A stretch of DNA of 64,000 nt from Constantimarinum furrinae. GTDB lineage: Bacteria; Bacteroidota; Bacteroidia; Flavobacteriales; Flavobacteriaceae. Below the pieces are notes generated by a model. That model was not told the DNA's origin. It ran no database searches and saw nothing but the letters and a program-made list of their open reading frames with translations. The stretch lies in the NCBI RefSeq assembly GCF_014295415.1, contig NZ_CP052909.1, forward strand, positions 1,922,001 through 1,986,000, read 5' to 3'. The translations under genes were made by a program, and so were the position numbers. Of the stretch, positions 18,418 through 26,459 are shown in pieces (the first letter of the stretch is position 1; each line of letters opens with the position of its first letter).

Positions 18418-18759
18418 ATGGGCAAACATTATTCAATTGACAGTCTTAAAGAAATAGCCGGCGGAGACGCCGATTTTATGGCCGTTGTGGCTCAAACCTT
18501 TTTGGAAGAGATTCCGCCGGATCTGCAGGCTTTGGAAGAAGCAGTAGGAAACGATAATAAAGAATTGGCCTACCAGTTTGCACATAAAATGAAACCAAAT
18601 CTAGAAATGTTTGGAATGGATGTTTTAAAAGATATTACTACCATTGAAGCTTGGACAAAAACTTCGAAGAACAAGGCTTCTATTACCGAAAATCTCAATA
18701 ATGTTTCCACGGCGCTTCACGAAGTTTTTAAAGAGTTGAAAGCCGATTTTAACCTATAG
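18418..18759 (+). CDS. Stand-alone Hpt (histidine phosphotransfer) domain protein
   Basis: This 113-residue protein is a four-helix Hpt domain. The phosphorylated His is expected at residue 56 in the motif FAHKMKPNLEMFG, which fits H-K-x-K followed by a small or hydrophobic residue and Gly. Hpt proteins pass phosphate between the receiver of a hybrid kinase and a final response regulator in the cytosol. No kinase or regulator lies nearby; instead it is squeezed without gaps between a FAH-family gene and cinA. The partner is unknown. Identity as an Hpt domain is fairly firm from the helix pattern and the His motif. Confidence 0.8.
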   Translation: MGKHYSIDSLKEIAGGDADFMAVVAQTFLEEIPPDLQALEEAVGNDNKELAYQFAHKMKPNLEMFGMDVLKDITTIEAWTKTSKNKASITENLNNVSTALHEVFKELKADFNL

Positions 18760-20007
18760 ATGCAAGCAGAGATTATCACCATTGGTGACGAAATTCTTAT
18801 CGGACAGATCGTTGATACCAATTCGGCTCATATTTGTAAAGAGCTGAATAAAATTGGTATTAAGGTTTATCAGATCACATCCATTCAGGATAACAGAGAT
18901 CATATTTTGCAAGCACTCAAAAATGCAAAGAATAATGCCGATCTGGTCATAATAACGGGAGGGTTGGGACCAACCAAAGACGATATCACCAAACAAACGC
19001 TTTGCGAATTTTTCGATGATACACTGCGCGAGGACCCAAAAGTGAGAACTCATATAGAAGATCTATTTACGAAATATTATAACAAAAGGCCTTTGCCTAC
19101 CAACTTATTGCAGGCCATGATCCCTTCCAAAGCCGCCGTTTTAATGAACGACCATGGAACCGCTCCCGGCATGTGGTTTGACGAAGATGATACCGTCTAT
19201 GTATCTTTGCCAGGAGTACCTTATGAAATGAAACATTTACTTGAAGACAAGGTACTTCCTAAAACCCTCAAACGATTTAACCGCCCCTTTATTTATCACA
19301 AAACGCTACTTACCTATGGCATGGGAGAAAGTGAGATCGCAAATCGTATCAGTGATTTTGAGGATTCTCTTCCCAAAGAGATAAAACTTGCGTACCTCCC
19401 TTCTTTAGGGCGGGTTCGTTTAAGATTATCTTCAACGGGCTTAGACGAATCGCTATTACAGCAAGCTGTCGATGCGCAAATGAAAAAACTTGAGGGGCTG
19501 CTAGGTGATATAGCCGTTGGATTTGAAGATCAGACGAACATAGTCGAACGAATAGCCGCGGTCTTAACACTTCGAAAGCACACCCTGAGTCTTGCCGAAA
19601 GTTGTACAGGTGGTGCTATTGCCGAACAGATTACTGCCATTCCCGGTGCTTCGGCCTATTTCAGGGGAAGTTTGGTTCCTTATGAAACTGAGAAGAAAGC
19701 AAGTGTACTTGGAGTGGATGCAAAACTCATTGAGAAATATTCGGTGGTAAGTGCGCAAGTGGCCGAAGCTATGGCTGTGGAATGTACAAAATTGTTTAAC
19801 AGCACCTACGCTTTATCTACTACAGGCATAGCGGGACCTACCAAAGGTGATGGGAACGATGAGGTGGGAACTGTTTATATAGGAATCGCAGGGCCCTCAG
19901 GTGTATATTCAGAAAAGTTCAGCTTTGGAAATGCAAGAGAACGGGTTATTGCCAAAGCGACCAATAAGGCCTTCGAAATGTTCCTGAAAGAAATTTCAAA
20001 AAACTGA
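18760..20007 (+). CDS. cinA: CinA-family protein, nicotinamide-nucleotide amidohydrolase
   Basis: This 415-residue two-domain protein has an N-terminal molybdopterin-binding-like domain (GDEILIGQIVDTNSAH, TGGLGPTKDD), which in CinA is an ADP-ribose pyrophosphatase. A C-terminal PncC amidohydrolase domain (LAESCTGGAIAEQIT, STTGIAGP) deamidates nicotinamide mononucleotide in NAD recycling. Length is normal. The ATG follows directly after the stop of the Hpt gene, so the two are in one operon. The C-terminal Ser and Lys region expected for deamidase activity is intact. The old name competence-induced protein does not by itself imply natural transformation here. Confidence 0.94.
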   Translation: MQAEIITIGDEILIGQIVDTNSAHICKELNKIGIKVYQITSIQDNRDHILQALKNAKNNADLVIITGGLGPTKDDITKQTLCEFFDDTLREDPKVRTHIEDLFTKYYNKRPLPTNLLQAMIPSKAAVLMNDHGTAPGMWFDEDDTVYVSLPGVPYEMKHLLEDKVLPKTLKRFNRPFIYHKTLLTYGMGESEIANRISDFEDSLPKEIKLAYLPSLGRVRLRLSSTGLDESLLQQAVDAQMKKLEGLLGDIAVGFEDQTNIVERIAAVLTLRKHTLSLAESCTGGAIAEQITAIPGASAYFRGSLVPYETEKKASVLGVDAKLIEKYSVVSAQVAEAMAVECTKLFNSTYALSTTGIAGPTKGDGNDEVGTVYIGIAGPSGVYSEKFSFGNARERVIAKATNKAFEMFLKEISKN

Positions 20008-20017
20008 ATTTCTTTTG

Positions 20018-20048
20018 TTGTGCATACCAATTAATTTATTTAAATTTG
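20018..20048 (+). promoter_or_regulatory. Promoter of the rpmB-rpmG operon
   Basis: TTG at 20018-20020, a 20-base spacer and a perfect -7 box TAAATTTG at 20041-20048 form one of the best matches in the window to the Bacteroidota housekeeping promoter. The rpmB start lies 35 bases downstream. Confidence 0.7.
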
Positions 20049-20083
20049 CAGCCTGTTTTAAAATAACATAAAAAGTTTAAGTA

Positions 20084-20323
20084 ATGTCTAGAGTTTGTGA
20101 GCTTACCGGAAAGAGAGCGATCGTTGGAAACAACGTTTCTCACGCGATGAATAAAACGAAACGCAAGTTTAATGTAAACTTGGTAAAGAAGCGTTTTTAC
20201 ATTCCTGAGGAAGATAAATGGGTAACGCTTCGTGTGTCTACTTCAGCTTTAAAGAATATCAACAAGAAAGGAATTTCTGCAGTGATCAAAGAAGCCCGTC
20301 AAAAGGGGTACTTGAACAAATAA
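20084..20323 (+). CDS. rpmB: 50S ribosomal protein L28
   Basis: This 79-residue basic protein is ribosomal protein bL28 of the large subunit. It opens with [20 protein letters not shown], including the conserved C-x2-TGK segment, and continues with the NVLK-like region [14 protein letters not shown]. It is the first gene of a short operon with rpmG and the DUF4295 gene, transcribed from the promoter at 20018-20048 and ended by the hairpin at 20712-20742. This gene order is common in Bacteroidota. Confidence 0.97.
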   Translation: MSRVCELTGKRAIVGNNVSHAMNKTKRKFNVNLVKKRFYIPEEDKWVTLRVSTSALKNINKKGISAVIKEARQKGYLNK

Positions 20324-20347
20324 TTGCAATAGTAAAAGTCTTATACA

Positions 20348-20530
20348 ATGGCTAAAAAAGGAAATAGAGTACAGGTGATCTTAGAGTGCACAGAGCACAA
20401 AGAATCCGGAAAACCGGGAACTTCTCGTTATATCACAACAAAAAATAAAAAGAACACTCCCGATAGAATGGAGTTGAAGAAATTCAATCCTATTCTTAAG
20501 AAAATGACTGTTCATAAAGAGATAAAATAA
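20348..20530 (+). CDS. rpmG: 50S ribosomal protein L33
   Basis: This 60-residue basic protein is ribosomal protein bL33 of the large subunit. The family pattern is visible: [17 protein letters not shown], then [23 protein letters not shown] and [10 protein letters not shown]. It lacks the two Cys pairs of the zinc-binding form of L33, so it is the zinc-free type. It lies 24 bases after rpmB and 7 bases before the DUF4295 gene. Confidence 0.97.
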   Translation: MAKKGNRVQVILECTEHKESGKPGTSRYITTKNKKNTPDRMELKKFNPILKKMTVHKEIK

Positions 20531-20537
20531 TTGAGTC

Positions 20538-20690
20538 ATGGCAAAGAAATCAGTAGCATCATTACAAACAGGATCAAAGCGATTAACTAAAGCCATTAAG
20601 ATGGTTAAATCGCCTAAGACAGGCGCATATACCTTTGTGGAATCTATCATGGCTCCAGATCAGGTAAACGATTGGTTAAATAAAAAATAA
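20538..20690 (+). CDS. DUF4295 small basic protein, likely ribosomal (bL38)
   Basis: This 50-codon gene starts at ATG 20538 and stops at 20688-20690. The product begins MAKKSVASLQTGSKRLTKAI and ends NDWLNKK. It is rich in Lys and matches the Bacteroidota-specific DUF4295 family, which regularly follows rpmG. As I recall, this family was seen as an extra large-subunit protein, named bL38, in the structure of the Flavobacterium johnsoniae ribosome; that link should be checked. It is the third gene of the rpmB-rpmG operon, seven bases after rpmG and just before the operon terminator. The context supports a ribosomal role strongly. Confidence 0.88.
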   Translation: MAKKSVASLQTGSKRLTKAIKMVKSPKTGAYTFVESIMAPDQVNDWLNKK

Positions 20691-20711
20691 CCTTCAAAAT
20701 AAAATATTTTC

Positions 20712-20742
20712 AAAAGCCACTTTTTTATAAGAGTGGCTTTTT
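20712..20742 (+). terminator. Terminator of the rpmB operon
   Basis: Arms AAAAGCCACT and AGTGGCTTTT enclose a ten-base loop. The T-run at the end of the second arm gives a typical factor-independent terminator, 21 bases after the DUF4295 stop. Confidence 0.85.
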
Positions 20743-20749
20743 CTATTTG

Positions 20750-20757
20750 TATCTTTG
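20750..20757 (+). promoter_or_regulatory. -7 box TATCTTTG of the ftsY leader
   Basis: A perfect TAnnTTTG box directly follows the rpmB-operon terminator. The ftsY start is 144 bases away, so the transcript would have an unusually long leader for this genome. Confidence 0.6.
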
Positions 20758-20774
20758 CGGGTGTTTCCTTTCTC

Positions 20775-20860
20775 CATCTCACGCAATGAAGGCAGGTTCT
20801 AAAGGATACCGGGAATTGGGTTTTCCGATTGAAAAGTGCCTGCCACCCTTCATGGAGATG
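20775..20860 (+). ncRNA. Large hairpin in the leader of ftsY (unassigned RNA structure)
   Basis: Three stem segments stack into one long hairpin: CATCTC (20775-20780) with GAGATG (20855-20860), ATGAAGG (20786-20792) with CCTTCAT (20847-20853), and CAGG (20793-20796) with CCTG (20839-20842). An inner stem AATTGG/CCGATT (20814-20819 and 20825-20830) has a five-base loop. A further short stem GCGAT/ATCGC at 20875-20886 lies just before the start codon. It matches no RNA family I can name with confidence. It could be a cis-regulatory leader or the site of a small RNA. Confidence 0.45.
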
Positions 20861-20901
20861 AATTGACAGGGAACGCGATACATCGCAAAAACTAAAATGA
20901 A

Positions 20902-21855
20902 ATGAGCTTTTTTAAAAAAATATTTACAAAAGAGAAGAAGGAATCCCTGGACAAAGGATTGGAGAAGTCAAAAACCTCCTTCCTCGATAAATTAGGAAAG
21001 GCAGTTGCCGGGAAAAGCAAGGTAGACGACGATGTCTTAGATAATCTTGAAGAAGTATTGGTTTCCAGTGATGTTGGAGTCAATACAACCCTAAAAGTTA
21101 TAGATCGAATTGAAGCACGGGTCGCGCGTGATAAATATTTGGGAACCGATGAACTCAATGCTATACTTCGGGAAGAGATAGCTGCATTGTTAAGCGAGAC
21201 CAATACCGGAAATGCTGTAGATTTTGAACTTCCCGAATCCAATGTTCCCTATGTGATCATGGTAGTAGGGGTGAACGGGGTAGGTAAAACGACAACCATC
21301 GGAAAAATGGCGTATCAGTTTAAAAAGGCCGGTAAAAAGGTGGTCTTAGGAGCGGCCGATACCTTCCGGGCGGCAGCCATTGACCAGTTACAGATATGGG
21401 CAGACCGCACTGAAGTACCAATTGTTCGTCAGGAAATGGGAAGTGACCCCGCAAGTGTGGCTTTCGATACTCTGCAAAGCGCAGTTACTCAAAATGCCGA
21501 TGTGGTCATTATCGATACGGCCGGCCGATTACACAACAAAGTGAATTTAATGAACGAGCTTACCAAAGTAAAACGTGTGATGCAAAAAGTTATTCCAAAC
21601 GCACCTCACGACGTACTGTTGGTTCTTGATGGATCTACAGGCCAGAACGCTTTCGAGCAGGCTAAACAATTCACTGCAGCCACTGAGGTAACTTCTCTTG
21701 CGGTAACCAAACTCGATGGAACCGCCAAAGGAGGCGTGGTTATTGGAATTAGCGATCAGTTTCAGATCCCGGTAAAGTATATAGGAGTGGGTGAAGGTAT
21801 GGAAGATCTGCAGGTTTTTAATAAATTTGAGTTCGTCGATAGTTTTTTTAAGTAA
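20902..21855 (+). CDS. ftsY: Signal recognition particle receptor FtsY
   Basis: FtsY is the membrane-associated GTPase that docks SRP-bound ribosomes at the Sec translocon. The 317-residue protein has a short charged N-terminal region, the four-helix N domain and the GTPase G domain: GVNGVGKTTTIGK (about 123-135), DTFRAAAIDQL, DTAGRLHNK and TKLDGTAKGG. The long acidic A domain of enterobacterial FtsY is missing, as is usual outside Proteobacteria. The long structured leader upstream is unusual. A SET-domain gene follows after 18 bases. Confidence 0.97.
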   Translation: MSFFKKIFTKEKKESLDKGLEKSKTSFLDKLGKAVAGKSKVDDDVLDNLEEVLVSSDVGVNTTLKVIDRIEARVARDKYLGTDELNAILREEIAALLSETNTGNAVDFELPESNVPYVIMVVGVNGVGKTTTIGKMAYQFKKAGKKVVLGAADTFRAAAIDQLQIWADRTEVPIVRQEMGSDPASVAFDTLQSAVTQNADVVIIDTAGRLHNKVNLMNELTKVKRVMQKVIPNAPHDVLLVLDGSTGQNAFEQAKQFTAATEVTSLAVTKLDGTAKGGVVIGISDQFQIPVKYIGVGEGMEDLQVFNKFEFVDSFFK

Positions 21856-21873
21856 TTTTCCGTAAATTTTTTT

Positions 21874-22461
21874 ATGATTCACCCACATACCGAACTCCAA
21901 TTCATAAGTGAAGAAATAGGACATGGCGTTGTTGCCACTCAATTCATTCCGGCAGGAACTATCACCTGGGTGTTAGACAGTCTGGACAGGGAGTTTTCTC
22001 CACAACAATTTAAAAACTTCGATCCCTTATACCAACATATTCTCGATACTTATTCGTATCGCAACAGCAAAGGTAATTATGTACTCTGCTGGGATCATGG
22101 CAGGTTTGTAAATCACAGTTTTAAATCCAATTGTCTCTCCACAGCATACGATTTTGAGATTGCAATACGCGATATTCATCCCGGAGAACAACTTACCGAT
22201 GATTACGGATACCTTAATGTGGATACTCCTTTCCGTGCTTCAGAAGAAGGAACAAAGCGCAAGACCGTATATCCGGACGACCTTAAAAATTATCACAAGG
22301 TGTGGGATAAAAAGATCGCTGCTGTCTTCCCGAAGATATCCACCGTACCGCAGCCTCTGGAGGTTTTATTGTCTAAAGAAACTAAAAGGATCATCGATGA
22401 AGTAAATAGCAAAACCCGTCAACTTGAGTCGATACTAACTATTTATTATAACCGACATTAA
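21874..22461 (+). CDS. SET-domain protein (putative protein lysine methyltransferase)
   Basis: This 195-residue protein carries the core SET motifs: a GHGVVATQFIPAGT start (about 16-29), RFVNHSFKSNC (Asn80, His81, Cys87), and GEQLTDDYGYLN (104-115) with the conserved Tyr112. SET enzymes transfer methyl groups from S-adenosylmethionine to lysine in proteins. No post-SET cysteine cluster is seen; a helical C-terminal tail (about 135-195) replaces it. It lies 18 bases after ftsY and 67 bases before rimO, which modifies ribosomal protein S12, so a substrate linked to translation is an attractive inference. The substrate is unknown. Confidence 0.78.
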   Translation: MIHPHTELQFISEEIGHGVVATQFIPAGTITWVLDSLDREFSPQQFKNFDPLYQHILDTYSYRNSKGNYVLCWDHGRFVNHSFKSNCLSTAYDFEIAIRDIHPGEQLTDDYGYLNVDTPFRASEEGTKRKTVYPDDLKNYHKVWDKKIAAVFPKISTVPQPLEVLLSKETKRIIDEVNSKTRQLESILTIYYNRH

Positions 22462-22497
22462 GCGAGATTCGTTATACCACAATCTACTTTTTAGCAG

Positions 22498-22505
22498 TAT
22501 CTTTG
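22498..22505 (+). promoter_or_regulatory. -7 box TATCTTTG of rimO
   Basis: A perfect TAnnTTTG box lies 23 bases before the rimO ATG, so rimO can be transcribed apart from ftsY and the SET gene. Confidence 0.6.
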
Positions 22506-22528
22506 CAGCCCTTACAAAGTAATGATCT

Positions 22529-23836
22529 ATGCGCACCAAAACCCTTAAAAAGAATAAAATAAATGTCGTGACCTTAGGATGTTCTAAAAACGTCTATGAC
22601 AGCGAGGTTCTAATGGGGCAGCTTCGTGCCAACAATAAAGAGGTGGTTCATGAGGAAGAAGGAAATATTGTAGTGATCAATACCTGTGGTTTTATTGCCA
22701 ATGCAAAAGAGGAAAGCGTAAATACCATACTCGAATATGTTCAGAAAAAGGAAGAAGGAATTGTAGACAAGGTCTTTGTGACCGGCTGTCTTTCCGAACG
22801 CTATAAACCGGATCTGCAAAAGGAAATTCCCAGTGTGGATCAGTATTTCGGGACTACAGAGTTACCGGGACTCCTAAAAGCATTGGGTGCCGACTATAAG
22901 CATGAATTAATTGGGGAACGTCTTACGACTACCCCCAAAAACTACGCATATCTTAAAATTGCAGAAGGATGCGACAGACCTTGTTCGTTTTGTGCGATTC
23001 CCATCATGCGGGGTAAACACCGTTCTACACCCATTGAGGACCTGGTAGTGGAAGCACAGAACCTTGCCGCTAATGGGGTAAAGGAATTGATTTTAATCGC
23101 TCAGGACCTTACCTATTACGGCCTCGATCTCTATAAAAAGAGAAACCTTGCCGAATTACTTATAAAACTGGCTGAGGTAGAAGGTATAGAATGGATACGA
23201 CTTCACTATGCATTTCCCACCGGATTCCCTATGGATGTTCTTGAGGTGATGCGAAATGAGCCCAAGATCTGTAATTATATCGATATACCTTTACAACATA
23301 TAGCCGATCCCATCTTAAAATCAATGCGACGGGGAACGACCAAGGAAAAGACAACCAAACTACTTAAGGAATTTAGAGCCGCCGTTCCCGAAATGACGAT
23401 CCGAACTACGCTTATTGTTGGATACCCCGGCGAGACTGAAGAAGATTTTCAGACCCTTAAAAATTGGGTGAAGGAAATGCGTTTCGAGCGATTGGGTTGT
23501 TTTACCTATTCGCATGAAGAGAATACCCATGCGTACAATTTGGTAGATGATGTGCCGGAAGACGTAAAAATGGATCGCGCAAACCAGATCATGGAAATTC
23601 AGTCTCAAATCTCCTGGGAACTCAATCAGGAGAAAATAGGAAAGGAATTCAGAGTTGTGATCGACCGTAAGGAAGGAAGTTATTTTGTGGGGCGTACCGA
23701 ATTTGATAGCCCCGATGTCGATAATGAGGTGCTAATTAACGCTGAAGAAGGATATCTTCGAACCGGGGAATTCTTCAATGTGCGGATTACCGCAGCCGAA
23801 GATTTCGATCTTTATGCCGAAATAGTTCAGGGCTAA
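22529..23836 (+). CDS. rimO: Ribosomal protein S12 methylthiotransferase RimO
   Basis: RimO is a radical-SAM enzyme that adds a methylthio group to a conserved aspartate of ribosomal protein S12. The 435-residue protein has all three parts. The UPF0004 domain binds one iron-sulfur cluster through Cys18 (TLGCSKN), Cys53 (NTCGF) and Cys87 (VTGCLSER). The radical-SAM domain has the C-x3-C-x2-C motif at Cys148, Cys152 and Cys155 (EGCDRPCSFC). A C-terminal TRAM RNA-binding-like domain begins at about 370. The reading SKNVYDSE and the length favour RimO over MiaB. It lies near other translation genes and has its own promoter. Confidence 0.95.
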   Translation: MRTKTLKKNKINVVTLGCSKNVYDSEVLMGQLRANNKEVVHEEEGNIVVINTCGFIANAKEESVNTILEYVQKKEEGIVDKVFVTGCLSERYKPDLQKEIPSVDQYFGTTELPGLLKALGADYKHELIGERLTTTPKNYAYLKIAEGCDRPCSFCAIPIMRGKHRSTPIEDLVVEAQNLAANGVKELILIAQDLTYYGLDLYKKRNLAELLIKLAEVEGIEWIRLHYAFPTGFPMDVLEVMRNEPKICNYIDIPLQHIADPILKSMRRGTTKEKTTKLLKEFRAAVPEMTIRTTLIVGYPGETEEDFQTLKNWVKEMRFERLGCFTYSHEENTHAYNLVDDVPEDVKMDRANQIMEIQSQISWELNQEKIGKEFRVVIDRKEGSYFVGRTEFDSPDVDNEVLINAEEGYLRTGEFFNVRITAAEDFDLYAEIVQG

Positions 23837-23869
23837 CATTATTCAAAATTGCATCAGAGGGAACGTACT

Positions 23870-23877
23870 TAATTTTG
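23870..23877 (+). promoter_or_regulatory. -7 box TAATTTTG before the lipoprotein gene
   Basis: A perfect TAnnTTTG box lies 22 bases before the ATG at 23900. Confidence 0.5.
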
Positions 23878-23899
23878 TATTTTCGGTAAAAATTATTCC

Positions 23900-25174
23900 A
23901 TGCGTTACCTGCTTATACTTTGTATCCTGCTAACAGCTTGTAAATCGGATCCCAAAGATTCCAAAGAAATAAAGGAAGAACCCACTCACCATGAGATGTC
24001 AGAGAAAAAGGTTTCTCCTATCGCGAACCCGGTGAAAGGAAATAGCTCTTTACCGCGATTATATTCAAATGGGGAAGCCCTGTATATGAGTTGGGTAACC
24101 GTAAAGGACTCGGTCTCCATATTACATTACAGTTCCTATTCTGCTGCAAATAAATGGGACAGACCACGTGAGATCGCCCGGGGTTCCGATTGGTTTGTGA
24201 ATTGGGCAGATTTTCCTGCCATTGCCGAAAATAACGGTAATATTTTAACCAATCTGCTTCAGAAATCTGCAGACGGTACGTACACCTACGATGTAAAACT
24301 CAATCTCTTTAATCCTAAAGAATCCACTTTTACAGACAATTGGAAGAAGAACTTTATTGCACATAATGATGGCACTAAGAGTGAACACGGTTTTGTGTCT
24401 ATATTACCTTATGTTGAAGATGGTTTTTTTATTAGCTGGCTGGATGGAAGAAATACTTCAGGTGGAGGTCATGGCGATCATGATAAAATGGAAAGCGCAG
24501 GGGCCATGACCCTTAGAGCTGCAACTGTTACGAGTTCAGGAAAGATCATAAACGCTGTGGAGCTTGATGATAAAGTTTGTGATTGCTGTCAGACTTCCGC
24601 CGCCTTGACCGAAAACGGACCTATTGTGGTTTACAGAGATCGTTCCAACGAAGAGATCAGGGATATTTCTATAGTTCGGTTGATTGATAACAAATGGTCC
24701 GAACCAGAACCTGTTGGCATTGACCGGTGGAAAATACCGGGCTGTCCGGTTAACGGCCCTTCTGTAGATGCTTTGGGATCTAATGTTGTCGTTGCGTGGT
24801 TTACTGCTGTTAAGGGGGAAGGCGATGTTAAGGTTATCTTTTCTGAAGATAATGGAGCGACCTTCGGAAATGCATTTACCATTGATTCGGGCAGTGCAAC
24901 CGGAAGGGTAGATGTAGTGATGTTGGATGATACTGAAGCCGCAGTCCTTTGGATGGAACCTAAAGGAGAAGACGAAGTGATCCAGTTGATGAAGATCAAC
25001 AAACACGGGTATTCCCAACCTCCTGTGACTGTATCCAAGACTTCAGCCGACAGAGCTGCAGGGTTTCCTCAATTGGAGCGGGTGGGAGATCAATTATTTC
25101 TCGCGTGGACTGTTGTTGGGGAAGAGAAAGATAAGACCATTAAAACGGCTTCCTTTCGTATAGACTTGCTTTAA
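23900..25174 (+). CDS. Lipoprotein with sialidase-like beta-propeller repeats
   Basis: This 424-residue protein begins with a lipoprotein signal (LILCILLTAC, lipobox LTAC, so Cys14 would be acylated). A charged linker rich in Lys and Glu follows, then a repetitive beta-rich body. One Asp-box is clear (SEDNGATF), and other sheets such as RGSDWFVNWADFPAIAENNG and DGFFISWLDGRN suggest a six-bladed propeller like those of exo-alpha-sialidases. The catalytic Arg triad and nucleophilic Tyr of sialidases cannot be assigned, so catalysis is doubtful. A CDCCQT cluster may bind a metal or form disulfides. Function is unknown. Confidence 0.65.
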   Translation: MRYLLILCILLTACKSDPKDSKEIKEEPTHHEMSEKKVSPIANPVKGNSSLPRLYSNGEALYMSWVTVKDSVSILHYSSYSAANKWDRPREIARGSDWFVNWADFPAIAENNGNILTNLLQKSADGTYTYDVKLNLFNPKESTFTDNWKKNFIAHNDGTKSEHGFVSILPYVEDGFFISWLDGRNTSGGGHGDHDKMESAGAMTLRAATVTSSGKIINAVELDDKVCDCCQTSAALTENGPIVVYRDRSNEEIRDISIVRLIDNKWSEPEPVGIDRWKIPGCPVNGPSVDALGSNVVVAWFTAVKGEGDVKVIFSEDNGATFGNAFTIDSGSATGRVDVVMLDDTEAAVLWMEPKGEDEVIQLMKINKHGYSQPPVTVSKTSADRAAGFPQLERVGDQLFLAWTVVGEEKDKTIKTASFRIDLL

Positions 25175-25220
25175 ATATTAACCCGGTGGTTTTTTCTGAA
25201 TTTTCACAATCCCAACCATA

Positions 25221-26447
25221 TTGAAATCACTTTTAATCATAGGTCATACGTTTCCCGAACCCACAACCACGGGTGCCGGAGTTCGGATGATGCAACTGAT
25301 TACTCTTTTTGCGGCGGATCATATTGACATTACGTTTGCAAGTTCAGCAACTCCTTCGGAGCGTTCAGCCGACCTACAGAAATTTAGTATTCGTGTTGAG
25401 CAGATAGCCTTAAACGACCCTTCCTTCGACGCATTTATGTTAAAGCTGAATCCCGATGTCGTCCTTTTCGATCGTTTTATTTCGGAAGAGCAGTTTGGCT
25501 GGCGGGTCGCTGAAGTTTGTCCGAATGCCTTAAGGATCCTTGATACTGAAGACTTACATTTTCTTCGGAAGGCAAGAGAAGATGCGGTGAAACAAGGTAA
25601 AAATGCATCGGAAGCAGATCTGCATACCGACCTGGCAAAACGGGAGATTGCCAGTATTTTTCGATCAGATCTTAGTCTGTTAATCTCTGAAAAAGAGTTA
25701 GCGCTGCTTCAGGAAGAATTTCGCATACCGTCAGAATTACTCTACTATCTTCCGTTTTTAGTGGAGATTCCTTCCGAAGCAGAAAGAAAGCGATACCCCC
25801 ATTTTAATGACCGAAGCAATTTTATGACGGTCGGCAATTTTTTACATTCACCCAATGTGGATGCGGTGGTTCAATTAAAGAAGGAGATTTGGCCTCGGAT
25901 CAGAAAGCAGCTTCCTGAAGCAAAGCTCTGTATATATGGCGCCTATCCACCCGAAATGATACAACAGCTGCACAATCAAAAGGAAGGATTTATTATAAAG
26001 GGGTGGGTGGAAGATATCGATAATGTGGTCCAGCAGGCAAGGGTGAGTCTAGCACCACTCCGATTTGGCGCCGGACTTAAAGGAAAGCTTATCACAGCCC
26101 TGAAGAATGGAACCCCTGTTGTAACCACCACCATTGGTTCTGAAGGAATTAACCTTAACTCAACGTTTGATGATGTACCGGGATTTGTTAAGGAAGCAGT
26201 TACGTTGTATACTGAAGAGCAAAGTTGGATATCGGCTCGGAATAATGGCTTTAGAGTCCTTAGCGATCAGTTTAACGCAGAAGTACATGCAGACATCTTT
26301 ATAAAAAGAGTAGATCACCTTCAAAAAGAGCTAAATATTCACCGAGGTCATAACTTTATAGGACAGATCCTTCAGCATCACAGCATGCAAAGCACCAAAT
26401 ATTTAAGCAGGTGGATTGAAGCGAAGAACAGGGGAGACTCAGAATAA
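25221..26447 (+). CDS. Glycosyltransferase (GT-B fold, group 1 type)
   Basis: This 408-residue protein has the GT-B pattern of two Rossmann domains. The N-terminal domain opens LLIIGHTFPEPTTTGAGVRM, a donor or acceptor loop. The C-terminal domain carries FMTVGNFLHSPNVDAV, KGWVEDIDNVVQQARVSLAPLRFGAGLKGK and the nucleotide-sugar binding segment KNGTPVVTTTIGSEG. The sugar and acceptor are unknown. The start is a TTG at 25221 immediately before the first strand (LKSLLIIGH); no ATG is placed better. It converges on an unrelated secreted protein gene, with 12 bases between the stops. Confidence 0.8.
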   Translation: MKSLLIIGHTFPEPTTTGAGVRMMQLITLFAADHIDITFASSATPSERSADLQKFSIRVEQIALNDPSFDAFMLKLNPDVVLFDRFISEEQFGWRVAEVCPNALRILDTEDLHFLRKAREDAVKQGKNASEADLHTDLAKREIASIFRSDLSLLISEKELALLQEEFRIPSELLYYLPFLVEIPSEAERKRYPHFNDRSNFMTVGNFLHSPNVDAVVQLKKEIWPRIRKQLPEAKLCIYGAYPPEMIQQLHNQKEGFIIKGWVEDIDNVVQQARVSLAPLRFGAGLKGKLITALKNGTPVVTTTIGSEGINLNSTFDDVPGFVKEAVTLYTEEQSWISARNNGFRVLSDQFNAEVHADIFIKRVDHLQKELNIHRGHNFIGQILQHHSMQSTKYLSRWIEAKNRGDSE

Positions 26448-26459
26448 ATCCGTATAACG

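Noticed and set aside
20791-20850. Resemblance of the ftsY leader to parts of a cobalamin riboswitch (GGGAA, then a small stem, then GCCTGCCACC)
   Set aside because: The order is only loosely similar, the rest of the riboswitch core is not found, and ftsY is not a B12-related gene. I keep it as an unassigned hairpin.
24536-25038. Antisense ORFs of 135-160 codons opposite the sialidase-like lipoprotein gene
   Set aside because: They are mirrored from the sense gene, have no start context and no recognisable domain.
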